Part shown: positions 28,014 through 39,944 of the stretch, piece by piece
Layout: every line of letters starts with the position of its first letter
Numbering within the stretch: the first letter of the stretch is position 1
Origin: Ptychodera flava
Lineage: Eukaryota > Hemichordata > Enteropneusta > Ptychoderidae
Assembly: GCF_041260155.1 (NCBI RefSeq)
Contig: NC_091948.1
Span: 4,034,501 to 4,098,500 of the forward strand
Length of the DNA stretch: 64,000 bases
Direction of reading: 5' to 3'
Notes under the pieces: generated by a model
What the model saw: the letters and a program-made list of their open reading frames with translations, nothing else
Told to the model about the DNA's origin: nothing
Databases searched by the model: none
Made by a program: the position numbers and the translations under genes

Positions 28014-28980
28014 AAGCTTACACAATGTATTCATTCATTCTTACATTTTATAACATAATGTAATGTAATGGAATATATACAATGCGATACATACATACAT
28101 AATTTACCACGGGGTCGCTGTTGCTTAACAAATATGCTTTGTAAAAAAGAACAAGAAAATTACATAAAGTTAACGTTGCTCCCGTTTTACATTGACTCTT
28201 CCTTCAGTCTGTTTCTTGTCAGAGCATTAAAGCCAGTCATATTTTGTACACTATCATAGTCTTAGGGTCAGAAGTTACTACGATTAAAATGACGAATATG
28301 TAGTGCGTCACACTTTCTCTCAGACGAGGATAAAATCCCCGGATGACGATTGGCGTGACTGGCAACTCTTGTCTACATGGTCCCGTTGTGTTGTAAAATA
28401 TTTAGTTACAAGCCCAACGCATTACAATTATGCACATATTTTTTCTTGAATTTATGGCTTGTTTTTGACAGAATGCTGCGATGTTCCAAACGAATTAGAT
28501 GTTGCAATAAAAGGAGGATACGTTCGAATGAAATATACAGTGCTATTTTCCAAATGTTTTCCCCCTTTCGAGGTAAGGTCGCGGAGACTAGTATATCGCA
28601 TTCGCTCATTCCGGCAGGCATCAAGTGCTTTTGGCATGTGCAGTTTCATCTGCGACCTTACGCTCGCGATGCATTTTGCAGTATACGTTTTTGTTTTGCG
28701 TGGTGTTCAACCAGTCAACATAGGCTGAATCAGTGCAATATTACTGTTAACAACGTAATTCTAGGCCGTACCACAAAACATGTGTCAACAATAGCATCGC
28801 ACATGAGAGTGTGTTGTGTTTGCAAGGCTGACACTTTGTACTTCTACGTACTATAGGTCAAGTAGAACAGGAAAGAATGTAATTTTGTGAAGCAATTTTG
28901 TTCTAGAGAAGTGACTCTACAAAAAGTAAGGACACCATCGATATCAATTTTACATCCATTTGCCCATTGGTTCGGGAAAT

Positions 28981-29044
28981 ACAGTATGCGTGTACTCATT
29001 AAAGACAACTTGACAGTATGCGTATACTCATTAAAGACAACTTG
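28981..29044. repeat. 32-bp tandem duplication
   Basis: Two units of acagtatgcgt(g/a)tactcatt..., one base different. Confidence 0.95.
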
Positions 29045-29510
29045 AGGGCAATCTTCTAGTAGCCATCTTGGTAAAATGACGAAATTAGATCTAACTATTT
29101 GAATATGTTTAAAGCATTTGACTGAGAAGCAAAAATATTGAGAAATTATAGCATTGCAGAGTTAATTCCCTTTCAAATTGTTGAAGGTTTTGGCAACAAA
29201 ATTACTATAAAAACTATAACTACATGTACAGAGTAGAGCCTGGCCTTAATTGATAACGTTTTCGCGGGGTACACTACATGTATATGTCCACCAATCTGGT
29301 AAAAATCAGACGTAAGGACTGGGCTATTTTCTTCTTCCTTCTATACTCTTGTTCGCAATGGAAACAAACCCCGAAAAGCATAACATTGGACAGAAAGTGA
29401 CGACTGCGCTACATCCCCTACGTCCCATTTTCAGCATGACGCCTCTTTCACGGTGATATTGTTAGGTTTGGAACGACACCGTCTCACAGCCATAGTACTA
29501 GTAGTACGAG

Positions 29511-29820
29511 ATGGTGGCATCGGGGACACCCGAGTTAAGTGGGAGTCTGGCCCACTCAGAGCCATCTCTCAACGGTCAGAAGTTTCCATGCCTTTGTAGG
29601 GACCCTATGGCGGCAGAGCGCGGAAGAAAACATTGCGGGGCTGTTGGTAGGAGGTATCAAACTCAACGTCAGATGGATGCGAGTTCAAGGCTAGACTATG
29701 CTGTTATGCCCTTCGCCACTTTACTCCTCATGGCTTAATTGGGTGATGAGTATTGGATATCTCACCCTGCAATTGAGCCTTCCCAAGATGGATGTTGAGT
29801 TAATTGAATAAAATAAAGTG
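29511..29820 (+). mobile_element. Possible tRNA-derived SINE, old
   Basis: A box-B-like gcgagttcaaggctag (about 29679-29694) is followed by the SINE-body wording tatgcccttcgccactttactcctcat, which parallels tgtcctttagcaaagcacttta in the clearer SINE at 55.8 kb. No clean ends. Confidence 0.35.
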
Positions 29821-30146
29821 TGAAATTTTGAATATAACAAAAGATCAAAAAGATTACAACGAAGCTAGCTACGACAAACAGTCTGCTTCTGTCTACGGTG
29901 CAGCTGCCTGCCCTGAAAAGATGGCTCTACCAAGGTTCATTTCTCAGAGTGTGTACACGAGAGAATTGGGGAGCTATGTAGACGAAATCATGTGTGTGTG
30001 TGTGTGTGTGTGTGTTTACAAAAAATATACGCCCCTCCTTTTGTCCGCTATGTTCAATCTAATTTATTTATCTGGAAGATACGGCCATCAATATGCGTTC
30101 GCAAAGAGTTCAAACTCCGACCTCCGTTGTTCCCATCGATGGGTAA

Positions 30147-32094
30147 GGGACGCACCATTAGATCTTGGGAGGGGGGGTGGTCAAAAACAGAAAAAAAAAA
30201 ATTTCAGAGCAGAAAGTTAGGAAAAAAAAAATCTTCAAACTAGTTTGCAAAATAAAAAAAAATTAATAAGAAGACAAAGGCGTAAAAAAAAAATCTGCAA
30301 AAGTCTTTAAAATTTTGAATTTTTTTTAGATTTTACCGACAGAAAGCAACTTTCTGTATTTTTTAGTACATCCTCCCGGCACATTTTTAATTTTAATTTA
30401 TACATTTAGAGTGACTGTATCCCTTATACTGGAAGTTGTGATTATCTTATCTTTTCAGGACTTTTGTATTCTGATCACTTGAAAATTATGAAATTATAGA
30501 ACCTGTTTTCTACTTGTTTCCTGCGTACAAACCAAGCAGGTACACTAGGTAAAACATTGAAACTATGGTATGGTTGTCAAGACAGAAAAATGTATTTGCC
30601 TTTTAAGATCAAGGTAAACAGATGCAGGCCACATCAGTTTCATTTTTTCACAGCATTTTATTGCAATGATGAATGCAAGAATGGGTGAACAAGTAGAACA
30701 CGTCAATAATGATAAAACAACATATCAAGTCATTATGTATTATTTTGCTTTTAAAAAGGCATTTTCAATTCTTTTTTCTCAAAAAACAGCCTCAAAAAAC
30801 AACAGCAACACATGTTTTAACATTCAACAATACACTACGTAGAATGCCATCTATCCAACAAATCCCAACACAAAAACACACAAAAGGGGTTGAACTTTGA
30901 AAGTTTCTCGATAGCAAATACTGAATAAATCTGCATGAATAATCGTTTTTGTGTAGCAAATTTCAAAGAAATTGGACAAGCCCTTTCAGAGAATACAGAT
31001 TTTTTGACCATGAATGGCATAAATTGCCCTAAAAAGACAAATATTGAAATTTCAACACATCTATACACATCCAATCAATTTGGACATACTGCTACAGAGA
31101 AATAGATGTTTTGATCAAAAAAGAGCAACAATTGCTCTAAAAACACAAATATGCAAATTTAACTATATTATTTAGCTTATTTTAGCTTCTCAGCTTGTCA
31201 AAATCAATTGTAAATCATGAGATATGCATGATGTTTGGTGAGGTGAATGTAGCCATTTTACCACGCAGTAGAAAGGGAAGCCAGGAAACCAAAATAGTCA
31301 ATTTTCAAAACTATAGGAAGCTACTGAGGAGCAAGAAGACCATGTTTCAGAGGAAGATGTGTAATCCGAAAAAAATGCTCCCAAAGTGCCACCAAATAAC
31401 ACCATTTTTATCTCTATTTTTCAAAAGCTCCAACAGCAGGAGGGGGGACACCCCCTCCTGACCACCCCCCGCAAAAATACTCCCCAAGTGCCACCAAATA
31501 ACACCATTTTAATCTCTATTTTTCAAAAGCTCCAACGGCAGGAGGCACCCCCTCCTGACCACACCCCCCCCCCGCAAAAATACACCCCAAGTGCCACCAA
31601 TTAACACCATTTTAATCTCTATTTTTCAAAAGCTCCAACAGCAGGAGGGGGACACCCCCCTCCTGAACTCCCCTCGCAAAAATACTCCCAAAGTACCACC
31701 AAATAACACCATTTTAATCTCTATTTTTCAAAAGCTCCAACGGCAGGAGGGGGGACACCCCCTCCTGACCACCCCCCGCAAAAATACTCCCCAAGTGCCA
31801 CCAAATAACACCATTTTAATGTCTATTTTTCAAAAGCTCCAACAGCAGCAGGGGGACACCCCTCTCCTGACCTCCTCCCCCCCTCCCCCGTGACCGCTTG
31901 CGTGGCCGCTTTATCTTCAGACAGCGACGAACTAAAAAAAAAATTATAAATCTGAAAATTTACTCTGAAAAAAAAAATTTGCACAGCTAATCTCAATTGG
32001 AAAAAAAAAATTTCAGAAATTTACAATAGTAAAAAAAAAATTTTCACAATTTCATTGTGACCACCCCCCCTCCCAAGGTCTAATGGTCCATCCC
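30147..32094. mobile_element. PIF/Harbinger-like non-autonomous DNA transposon, 1948 bp
   Basis: Imperfect terminal inverted repeats of ~37 bp: the left end begins gggacgcaccattagatc and the right end, read inward on the other strand, gggatggaccattagacc. Both continue ttgggaggggggg-tggtca. A 3-bp TAA stands directly outside each end (30144-30146 and 32095-32097), as expected for Harbinger-type TWA target duplication. No transposase frame is present. The interior has A-tract arrays next to both ends and a 102-bp minisatellite in the middle. Family assignment rests on the target site size and the TIR only. Confidence 0.8.
31368..31890. repeat. 102-bp minisatellite, 5 units, inside the Harbinger-like element
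   Basis: Units begin at 31368, 31471, 31574, 31676 and 31778 (spacings 103, 103, 102, 102). Each has gccaccaaataacaccattt, tctatttttcaaaagctcca and a gaggggg...ccccctcctg hairpin. Because the unit is close to 34 codons the array reads open over long stretches, but one-base length differences shift the frame, so I do not call a gene. Confidence 0.95.
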
Positions 32095-32317
32095 TAAAAT
32101 GAAATTAATCATAAAGTTTAGCAAACACAAAGAGAGCACAATTGAAATAAAAACCATACAACATCAAATATATAGTACATCCGCCGAATGTGAGCAAGTC
32201 ATCTTGCGCACGGAGTGTAAGAAATCATGAAAATTAGGGAAGTACGCCCGCTCGCTCGTAAGCTGGTTGGTGCTGGTAAGCCATCGTGTGCTTAGCCAAA
32301 ACGCACTCTATTCGAAG

Positions 32318-32474
32318 GTTCGACCACAGTCCCTCGTGGGCTATTCAGCTCTGGGACTATTCGCCTATAGACGAGTGTACATATAAAGCGAGAAACAATG
32401 ATCGCTTCTGTACACTCGTCTATGGGGCGAATAGTCCCAGAGCTGAATAGCCCATCAAACGACTGTGGTTCGAC
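32318..32474. mobile_element. 157-bp palindromic foldback element
   Basis: The left arm (gttcgaccacagtc..., gggctattcagctctgg, gactattcgcc-tatagacgagtgtaca) is repeated in reverse complement by the right arm, with a loop of ~30 bp. The long near-perfect stem is typical of a foldback MITE. Target duplication is not clear. Confidence 0.8.
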
Positions 32475-32534
32475 AAGTCAATCAACGTGTCAGAGCTGTG
32501 TTCCTAATCCTACATTTTATCACCGAATTTAATA

Positions 32535-32762
32535 GAGGTAGAACGTCTCGGGACCAGTTGTAAAGAGCTGTCCATCGATATCTTTGAGACTACCACTAGT
32601 GGAACTCATTTTGAAGCTTGTGGAGTACAAAGTTTTCACCGGAGGATTATTTTCTGAAATTCGAATATTTAATTTTTCCCCATAAAATTAATACAGGAAT
32701 GAAGGCCATTTTGAATTCCATGTGTTTGTACATGTTGGGTAGTTTGTTTCTCTCCTACCAAA
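32535..32762 (-). mobile_element. Family A repeat, diverged minus copy
   Basis: Reads ggtagaacgtctcggga, then tttccccataaaattaatacagg, ggccattttgaattcca and ggtagtttgtttctct in reverse family order. The far end is lost. Confidence 0.65.
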
Positions 32763-34340
32763 TTTATTATAATTACTATTGATCTTTAATTATTAATCTC
32801 GATAACTCCATAAATTTTGAAAACCTCTTTTCATGGAGGTCGGGACACATAAAATGTATCAAGGACATTTACATGCTGTACATTACAATAAACAAGTCAT
32901 CTTTATGACATAGTATAGTCCTAAGAAAGTATTATTGTGTTGATTGTGAGACAAGGTGTTGATCTAGTTGTGAAAAGTAGATAAATTTTGTGAATTATAC
33001 TAACTTCTGTGGGAGTTAGGCAAGAAAGAATCTGCTGAATAGAAAGTCAACAGAGGACATCTTTGGAGCATCTGAGTACGTGTGTAACCGAATTGATTTT
33101 GGATCAAGTGATCTGTACAGGCCACATTGGTGTTGATCGAAAATGCCATTATCCAACACTTTGGAAGGAGCTGGTGAAGCGATCGAGAGTTGACATGTCT
33201 GACTCCAGGTCATTGCAGCCACTGATCACGGTACGAAAGTAGTCGAAATGAAAGTTGTGAAAGTTTGTGAAAAATAACTACTTGTGATCAACAATCTTTC
33301 ACTGTCGTCCATCCCACTGGAACAGTAGTGTGGATTGTTCAGTTAATTTGAGTTTATTTTATATAATTCTTTGTCAGCATAAAATAGGATTCGCACGTGA
33401 TTTTACTATTATCAACGAAAGATACTGATAAATGAAATGACTGCCAGGCGACCACATACAATCTAATTGAAAAAACAAAAGAATGCGCACATGAGCCTCG
33501 ACTCAGTATATTTTGCTTAAATACGGCGGCGATATTCGTGTATCAACAACTTTATGCAGTGACACTGCTGACAAATTGATGTGCACAGCTTCAAATTCCC
33601 GCATTCACCCACCATATCAGCGAAGGATATCGGTAACTGAAATGGCTGCCAAGGGACCTTATAAAATCGGATAAAAACAAATCGACGTGAACGTGTACCT
33701 TATTATGTACTTTCCCTGGCCCAAGTTTGAAATAAATTAGCCAAGGTATATCTGTGTGAACGGCCAGAAATACATCACCAAAAGGCTGCCTGATGGCTGT
33801 ATTTGATTGGATTAAAAAAACAAATTGACATGCATATGTAACCCATAATGTATTATCCTTGTAGCAAGTATTACAACAATTGGCCATTGCCTGTCAGAAA
33901 TATCTGCGTGAACGTACACACGAATATATATGCCCAAATCTGTAAGTCACTACGGACGAACTATCGGTAATTGAAGACAAAAATTCTTTAAGTCGACAGT
34001 ATAGACTCGAAAGAATACACCAAAAGGAAATAAAAATCACACCAGATAACATGAAGACGGTTCTTCCTGGTAGTGAGTAAACTCTATCAACACTTTCTTT
34101 TTTCTGAAATACAAAGGTAAACTGTTCAAATCATTAGCTCCCGTTTCCTGAAATGACCTTTTAAAAAACCTCGGTTTTAGCTCATGGAATTTCCAAAGAG
34201 TGCTGATTAGCTGTTTTGCTCGGTGACACCTGATCTTTATTCTTACGGAAAGTTTGAGCAAAATTTGAAGTCTTTCAATATCCAGGGGCGTATTACCTTC
34301 ATTTATTTACTAACAACAAATGTGTAATACGTGTGTTTGG
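32763..34340. other. No gene recognised
   Basis: Single-copy-looking AT-rich sequence. Segments near 33.0-33.2 kb read open on the minus strand without a match. Confidence 0.5.
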
Positions 34341-34560
34341 GTCAGATTTACATGTAAAACCTTGTCATCGAGTTTGTAACGTTGAGATGTATTCTGGTAT
34401 AACGGTTCTGCCGTAGACCCTTTTCGGCCAACTGAGCGCGTTTGCCATCGACGTGCGCCAAGCCAGGGATGCGCATGCCCTGTGGGATGATGTAAACCGA
34501 ACTAAACTTGAAAATACTAGTTTTCAACTGGTAAGGACACCGACACTCGGTCACGTTTCT
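34340..34560. promoter_or_regulatory. CpG-richer block, possible promoter / 5' UTR exon
   Basis: CpG-dense relative to its surroundings and ending in a donor-like aactg|gtaagg near 34533 on the + strand, 0.8 kb upstream of the possible exon at 35304. Confidence 0.25.
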
Positions 34561-35084
34561 CCGCGAACAAACATTTCACCGGTATAATGCGTCTCTGACC
34601 ACGAGCTACAAGATCCTGATACCCTACATCTGCTACAAGGCTATACGGACTCTGTCAAATTTCCCCCTACAGCAAAACATTCTATATTTCGCCATCAACA
34701 CACGAACCGCCCTTTGCATGTAAACGATATCAGACTGGTGTCGGTATTACGATCAAGGTCCTTCGGTGGTTGCAATGGCGGCGTGATGGAATAACGCCAG
34801 ACGAATTCTTTCCGAAATAATAATACTTCACATTGTAGACGTCAGTAGATTGGAAAAATTTACAAAACGAGCAGCAGAAATGACTCAATGCATATGGATA
34901 TACCACTGCTATAGGCAAATCCACATTTTGATACAAAGCGCTATTAGGCTACGTATGGGATCGAAGCTGAAACAGTTCTTTCACAGCTTTCAAAAACTCT
35001 GAAAACTGTTCGAAGAAGTTATTATCTCATTTCGATTTGAATAAACAATATTTGTACGTGCGTAAGACATATACACTCACGTAT

Positions 35085-35135
35085 ACGGGTGTATGTATAT
35101 ATATACATACATACATATATACATACATACATAAA
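35085..35135. repeat. (ATAC)n/(TA)n microsatellite
   Basis: Imperfect atac and atat repeats, continuing as tatg-rich sequence to about 35230. Confidence 0.85.
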
Positions 35136-35303
35136 TACGCCTATGTATTTTTACTGAGGTACGTTTGCTCTTATGTACGTATATGTGCGTGTGTGTATGT
35201 ATGTGTCTATACATGCGTTTGTATACATATCGCACGTTGGAAACAAACCCAAATATTTATCTCACATCACCCAATTGTTTTCTATTGTTTGTTGTTGTTG
35301 CAG

Positions 35304-35463
35304 TCAATCACTGAAGATAATCGACGGTCACCAAGAACAATAAAAGTTAGCCTATACGCTCTGCCGAAGACATGACAGAAAGGGGTTCACAATATATGGT
35401 TGAGCAAACCAGCACAGTCGGCCCTCGAACTCGGAGGCAGCACGTGTGTCTTTGCGCAGACCG
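35304..35463 (+). CDS. Possible exon with start codon, unknown gene
   Basis: A strong acceptor (ttgttgttgttgcag) ends at 35303 and a consensus donor (ccg|gtgagt) begins at 35464. Inside, the ATG at 35372 is preceded by an in-frame stop and opens 30 codons (MTERGSQYMVEQTSTVGP..., ending CLCAD plus two bases). A possible upstream non-coding exon in the CpG-richer block ends near 34533 (aactg|gtaagg). A phase-compatible acceptor (tttctttggtcgcag) ends at 37514 and continues the frame for ~29 codons to a possible donor near 37602. The product is not recognised. Confidence 0.25.
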
Positions 35464-35965
35464 GTGAGTAAAAATAGCATTCCTATTGAAAACCGACCAA
35501 CAGCTTTCGCCCGGAGAATTGATTAAACAACTATACTTTATGTATTTTTACGACACTGCAATATACCTCACTACGCCAGACAAATCTATGCAGGATTAAG
35601 AAAGATAGAATGTGTTGCGACTTAAAGGGATTTTAAAGTCATCTTTGTGTACGCATTGATGCTCCTGTTGGCTTCAACAAAAGCAACATATAAGCCTCCG
35701 TTCAGAAGTAAAGCCATGGTATGAACGAACCAAAGTTGAGCGTATATCTACACACGTATACACACTAATAGACAGACAGACCCACACATACACACAGACA
35801 GACAGACACACATACACAACGCTCTGCTTTTGCGTCGACATCTCTGATCAAAGTTTCCTGCGAAATCTTCGTGTTTGCGTCAGTGAGATTGAATACAAAA
35901 GTGTATGCATATGTCTATATGGAACATATGTGACTGTATGTATTTATATGTAATACATGTATACA

Positions 35966-36024
<59 letters not shown>
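35966..36024. repeat. (TA)n microsatellite
   Basis: About 28 TA units; it flanks the left side of the 36025-36789 segment. Confidence 0.97.
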
Positions 36025-36896
<872 letters not shown>

Positions 36897-37096
36897 ATGA
36901 TCTTATCTTCCATCATTTTATACACCTCACATATTTACTGGTATCGTATGGGGCGGGTTTTTTGGAGTTTTTGTTTTAATATTTTTAAATATATTTTCGT
37001 AAGAAGTGAAAATTAATTTCACAACTATCCTTTCTCCTTTGGGAGGAAAGATAAGAACCGGACGTAAAATAATTACAAGCTTTTGATCGTCACATA

Positions 37097-37098
<2 letters not shown>

Positions 37099-37159
<61 letters not shown>
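37099..37159. repeat. (CT)n microsatellite
   Basis: About 30 uninterrupted CT units. Confidence 0.98.
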
Positions 37160-37161
<2 letters not shown>

Positions 37162-38013
37162 ATATACATATACATACACAATGAAAAAAATAAAGATTTC
37201 TAAAGTTTATTGAATAATGTAATGAGCTATTTGTCATGATGCTCACTGCAGAGCCATGATTTAAATGAATCGGGGTCAATACACAAGCGGTAAACGCCGC
37301 GCGCCTCAAACAAAGGCCGGCGAACAGCGGCCGCCGTGACCTGTTTGATAAAACCGTCCAAAGAGTCGAAAAAGTATGATGTGTATGCTTCGCTCGCACA
37401 GATCCAAATGCATTCACGGTGTTCGAGCTGTAATCATATACGAGTTAAACGAACTGTCGATACGATGGTTCCTTGATTTTTAAATTTTGTTATAAATGAT
37501 TTCTTTGGTCGCAGTCTAGCGACCGGATCTGGCGGGTTCTTGGTTTTTTTATCCACGCAGTTTGGCACGCCACAACGGCTGTTGCGGCCGGAGCGGCACA
37601 AGTACGTAGATCCAAGGCTGCAGAAGCTTTGAGCATTGCAACGCATGCCAAAGCTTTGCCATCAGTTTTGTGCGAAAACACGGGATGTATTACAAGCTCT
37701 GTCGTCTGTTACGACTCGTGCGGATAAAAAGCTAATTTGTCTTTTTCTGTGAGGAAGGTCTAGACCTGGCAAAGAATACGCCGTGCGCATACGGAGTGTG
37801 CGCGACTCGCGACCGGAGCTCGGAACTTTACAAATCGGCTTGCAGCTGTTATGTATACGAAAGTCATAAAGTACCCGGTGGAGCCGCCGCTAGTACTGGG
37901 GTTATTCGGGCTGGTACAAGCTGTCGCAGTTGTGCAATTTTATTTTACGACACATCAACTTTCACCAGTTCAAATAATGTATGTTCTAGATAATACACAC
38001 TACGACAGAACAG

Positions 38014-39447
38014 GTAACTGAAAATAAGGCACGAGAATATTTGTTTTTGAGTTGACTACAGTAATCTGACACAGCATTTCTTTTTTCTCCTGTCTTGCCA
38101 CAATTGGTACAACTTATATATGAAGAAGTTCATGTTACCATTAAAAAGTAGAAAAACTATATCTGTGTGCTTTAATTTGTCTTGGAGACCACAGTCGCCT
38201 GAGTGTCTGTATTAGAGACTTAGTCGAGCCCCGACTCCCTCGATGAAATGTTCGAAAATCCTTCCATTCGGAAGTATCATATATTTTCACAGACTTTATC
38301 TTTTTTAGGGTCTATGGTATTTTATTACTTTCTTTTTCACCTTAACCAACCAAGTATTTCTCTCGCGACAGTAAAGAAGACCGTGACTGCCCTCGTTTAC
38401 TTCATCAACACGATGTCCGAAACGACTGAAACTCGGGAACCAAACCAACGTGTCGGGCCATTTTGAGCAGAGAATATGAGAACATATGACTTACGCCCTC
38501 TTGTGTCACAATGCATACATTCTTTCGAAAACTTCAACAACTCAAATTCGAGAACCAAGGCATGCTTTTTGGTTGATTTAGTAGTAAATTCAAGATTCGT
38601 TTCAAATATTACTAGCCTTCTGTTCCAAGAAATATATGGTAACTGATTTCCCTTCGTAGCAACAATTCTGTCTGTGTAAAATTGACGTGAATTCACTTTC
38701 CCTATGGGGAACTGCAAAGAGAGAAAATCAATTTTATAGCTGAGTAAGATTGTAGTGAACACTCCCGGGGAAAATTAGAAAATAACCAAAATTTACATCA
38801 AGTTAAAAAATGAAAACTTAAGCATTTTAAATATTACTAAGGTATTAGCATTAATACATGATCAATGGCTGGTTACAGTCTGAAAATGTGATTTACCAGA
38901 CAAAACTAACAAACAGCCAATATTTGAATGCAGCACAACTTACTCATTCACCTTGATCAGAGGTGTCCCTTTTGACATTTTGGTAAGAGAGCTTCTCTTT
39001 TCAAGAGTGACACTAAATATTGGACTATGACAAAAAGATGACACACTTTAAAAAATAATTTTTGACCTTTTCTTCATTATGCAATTCATCTTTGAACTCG
39101 TCCATAACCAAAGTTTGCAACAATCAAACTGTTTTGTAGAGCATAGTTGGATAGCAACACTGGGAAATGGAAGGCAGTGGTGGTGGAAAGGCTGTAAAAT
39201 CTAATTTGTTGCAAAAAGTACACTGTCAATTGAGTGGTACATAATATTTTAATACATCTTACCTATGTTTATATGTATAATTACATTGGTACTGAGACTG
39301 ACATCACAGTCTAGAAAAGTTAACATCAGCAAATAGTATTACATCATTTGTGGACACATTTCAAAGTTTATGTGCTTCTAAAATCATGAAATGTTCAATT
39401 TCACTTGAATGGATCACTTGGTAGATAGATTGTTGACTTTACTTTCA
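38014..39447. other. Intergenic, nothing recognised
   Basis: AT-rich sequence downstream (3') of the dehydratase-like gene. It contains the candidate ATTAAA poly(A) signal for that gene on the minus strand at 39253-39248. Confidence 0.5.
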
Positions 39448-39944
39448 TCATGGTACTTGACCTTGCAAAATTGACATAAGTTTATCATTATCAATATTGC
39501 CGCCAGACACAACACACACAATATTGCCATCACCAGCGAGACCAGCTCGGGCTGCTGCCACTGGTGCAGCCCCTGCACCCTCGGCGATGATGCGATTTCT
39601 CTCCATCAGAAACTTTACAGCCTCGGCAACTTTCGGCACCGAAACAACCAGGGAGTCATCGATCAAACTTGAGACCAGAGTCCACATCTCAGGAAGAATA
39701 CACTTTGATCCCATTCCATCTACAAAACTAGGAGAGTATGCAAAGCTTGATGGTTGCCCGGCAACAAGGGATGCAGAGAGAGGAGCAGCTGTATCTACTT
39801 CACAGGCATATATTTTCACACTGGGCTTAGTTGCTTTAATAGCAGATGCTATTCCAGAGCTCAGACCACCCCCTCCGTACGGAATAATAACAGCGTCAAC
39901 ATCTGGTAAGTCTTCCAGTATTTCAAGTCCGATTGTTCCATTTC
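39448..39944 (-). CDS. Dehydratase-like gene, exon 3 (C-terminal domain)
   Basis: The last exon carries the phosphate-binding tetraglycine loop and the SGGNID motif and ends ILQGQVP, stop. The metal-site region known from serine racemase (E..., A..., D over seven residues) reads E-V-D-T-A-A-P here, so the third ligand position is proline; the cation dependence of SRR may not carry over. The antisense strand is also open across this exon, which is a shadow. Confidence 0.9.

Larger units (their letters stand above)
23856..29500. other. No gene recognised; repeats and single-copy AT-rich DNA
   Basis: Holds 21-23-bp tandem repeats (25961-26034), a family A copy (26549-26845), a family C copy (26965-27120), a ~44-bp duplication (about 27450-27540), a (CT)n(CA)n tract, and a 32-bp duplication (28981-29044). 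The longest frame (28377-28856) does not resemble a protein. Confidence 0.5.

Noticed and set aside
28377-28856. 159-codon open frame on the + strand
   Set aside because: Cysteine- and phenylalanine-rich text with no domain, no coding look, and overlapping frames open on the other strand.
29804-30220. 138-codon frame on the + strand
   Set aside because: Runs through a (GT)n tract and into the end of the Harbinger-like element, so it cannot be one gene.
31386-31893. Repeat protein encoded by the 102-bp minisatellite
   Set aside because: The frame changes between units because unit lengths differ by one base, and the array lies inside a transposon with no gene start.
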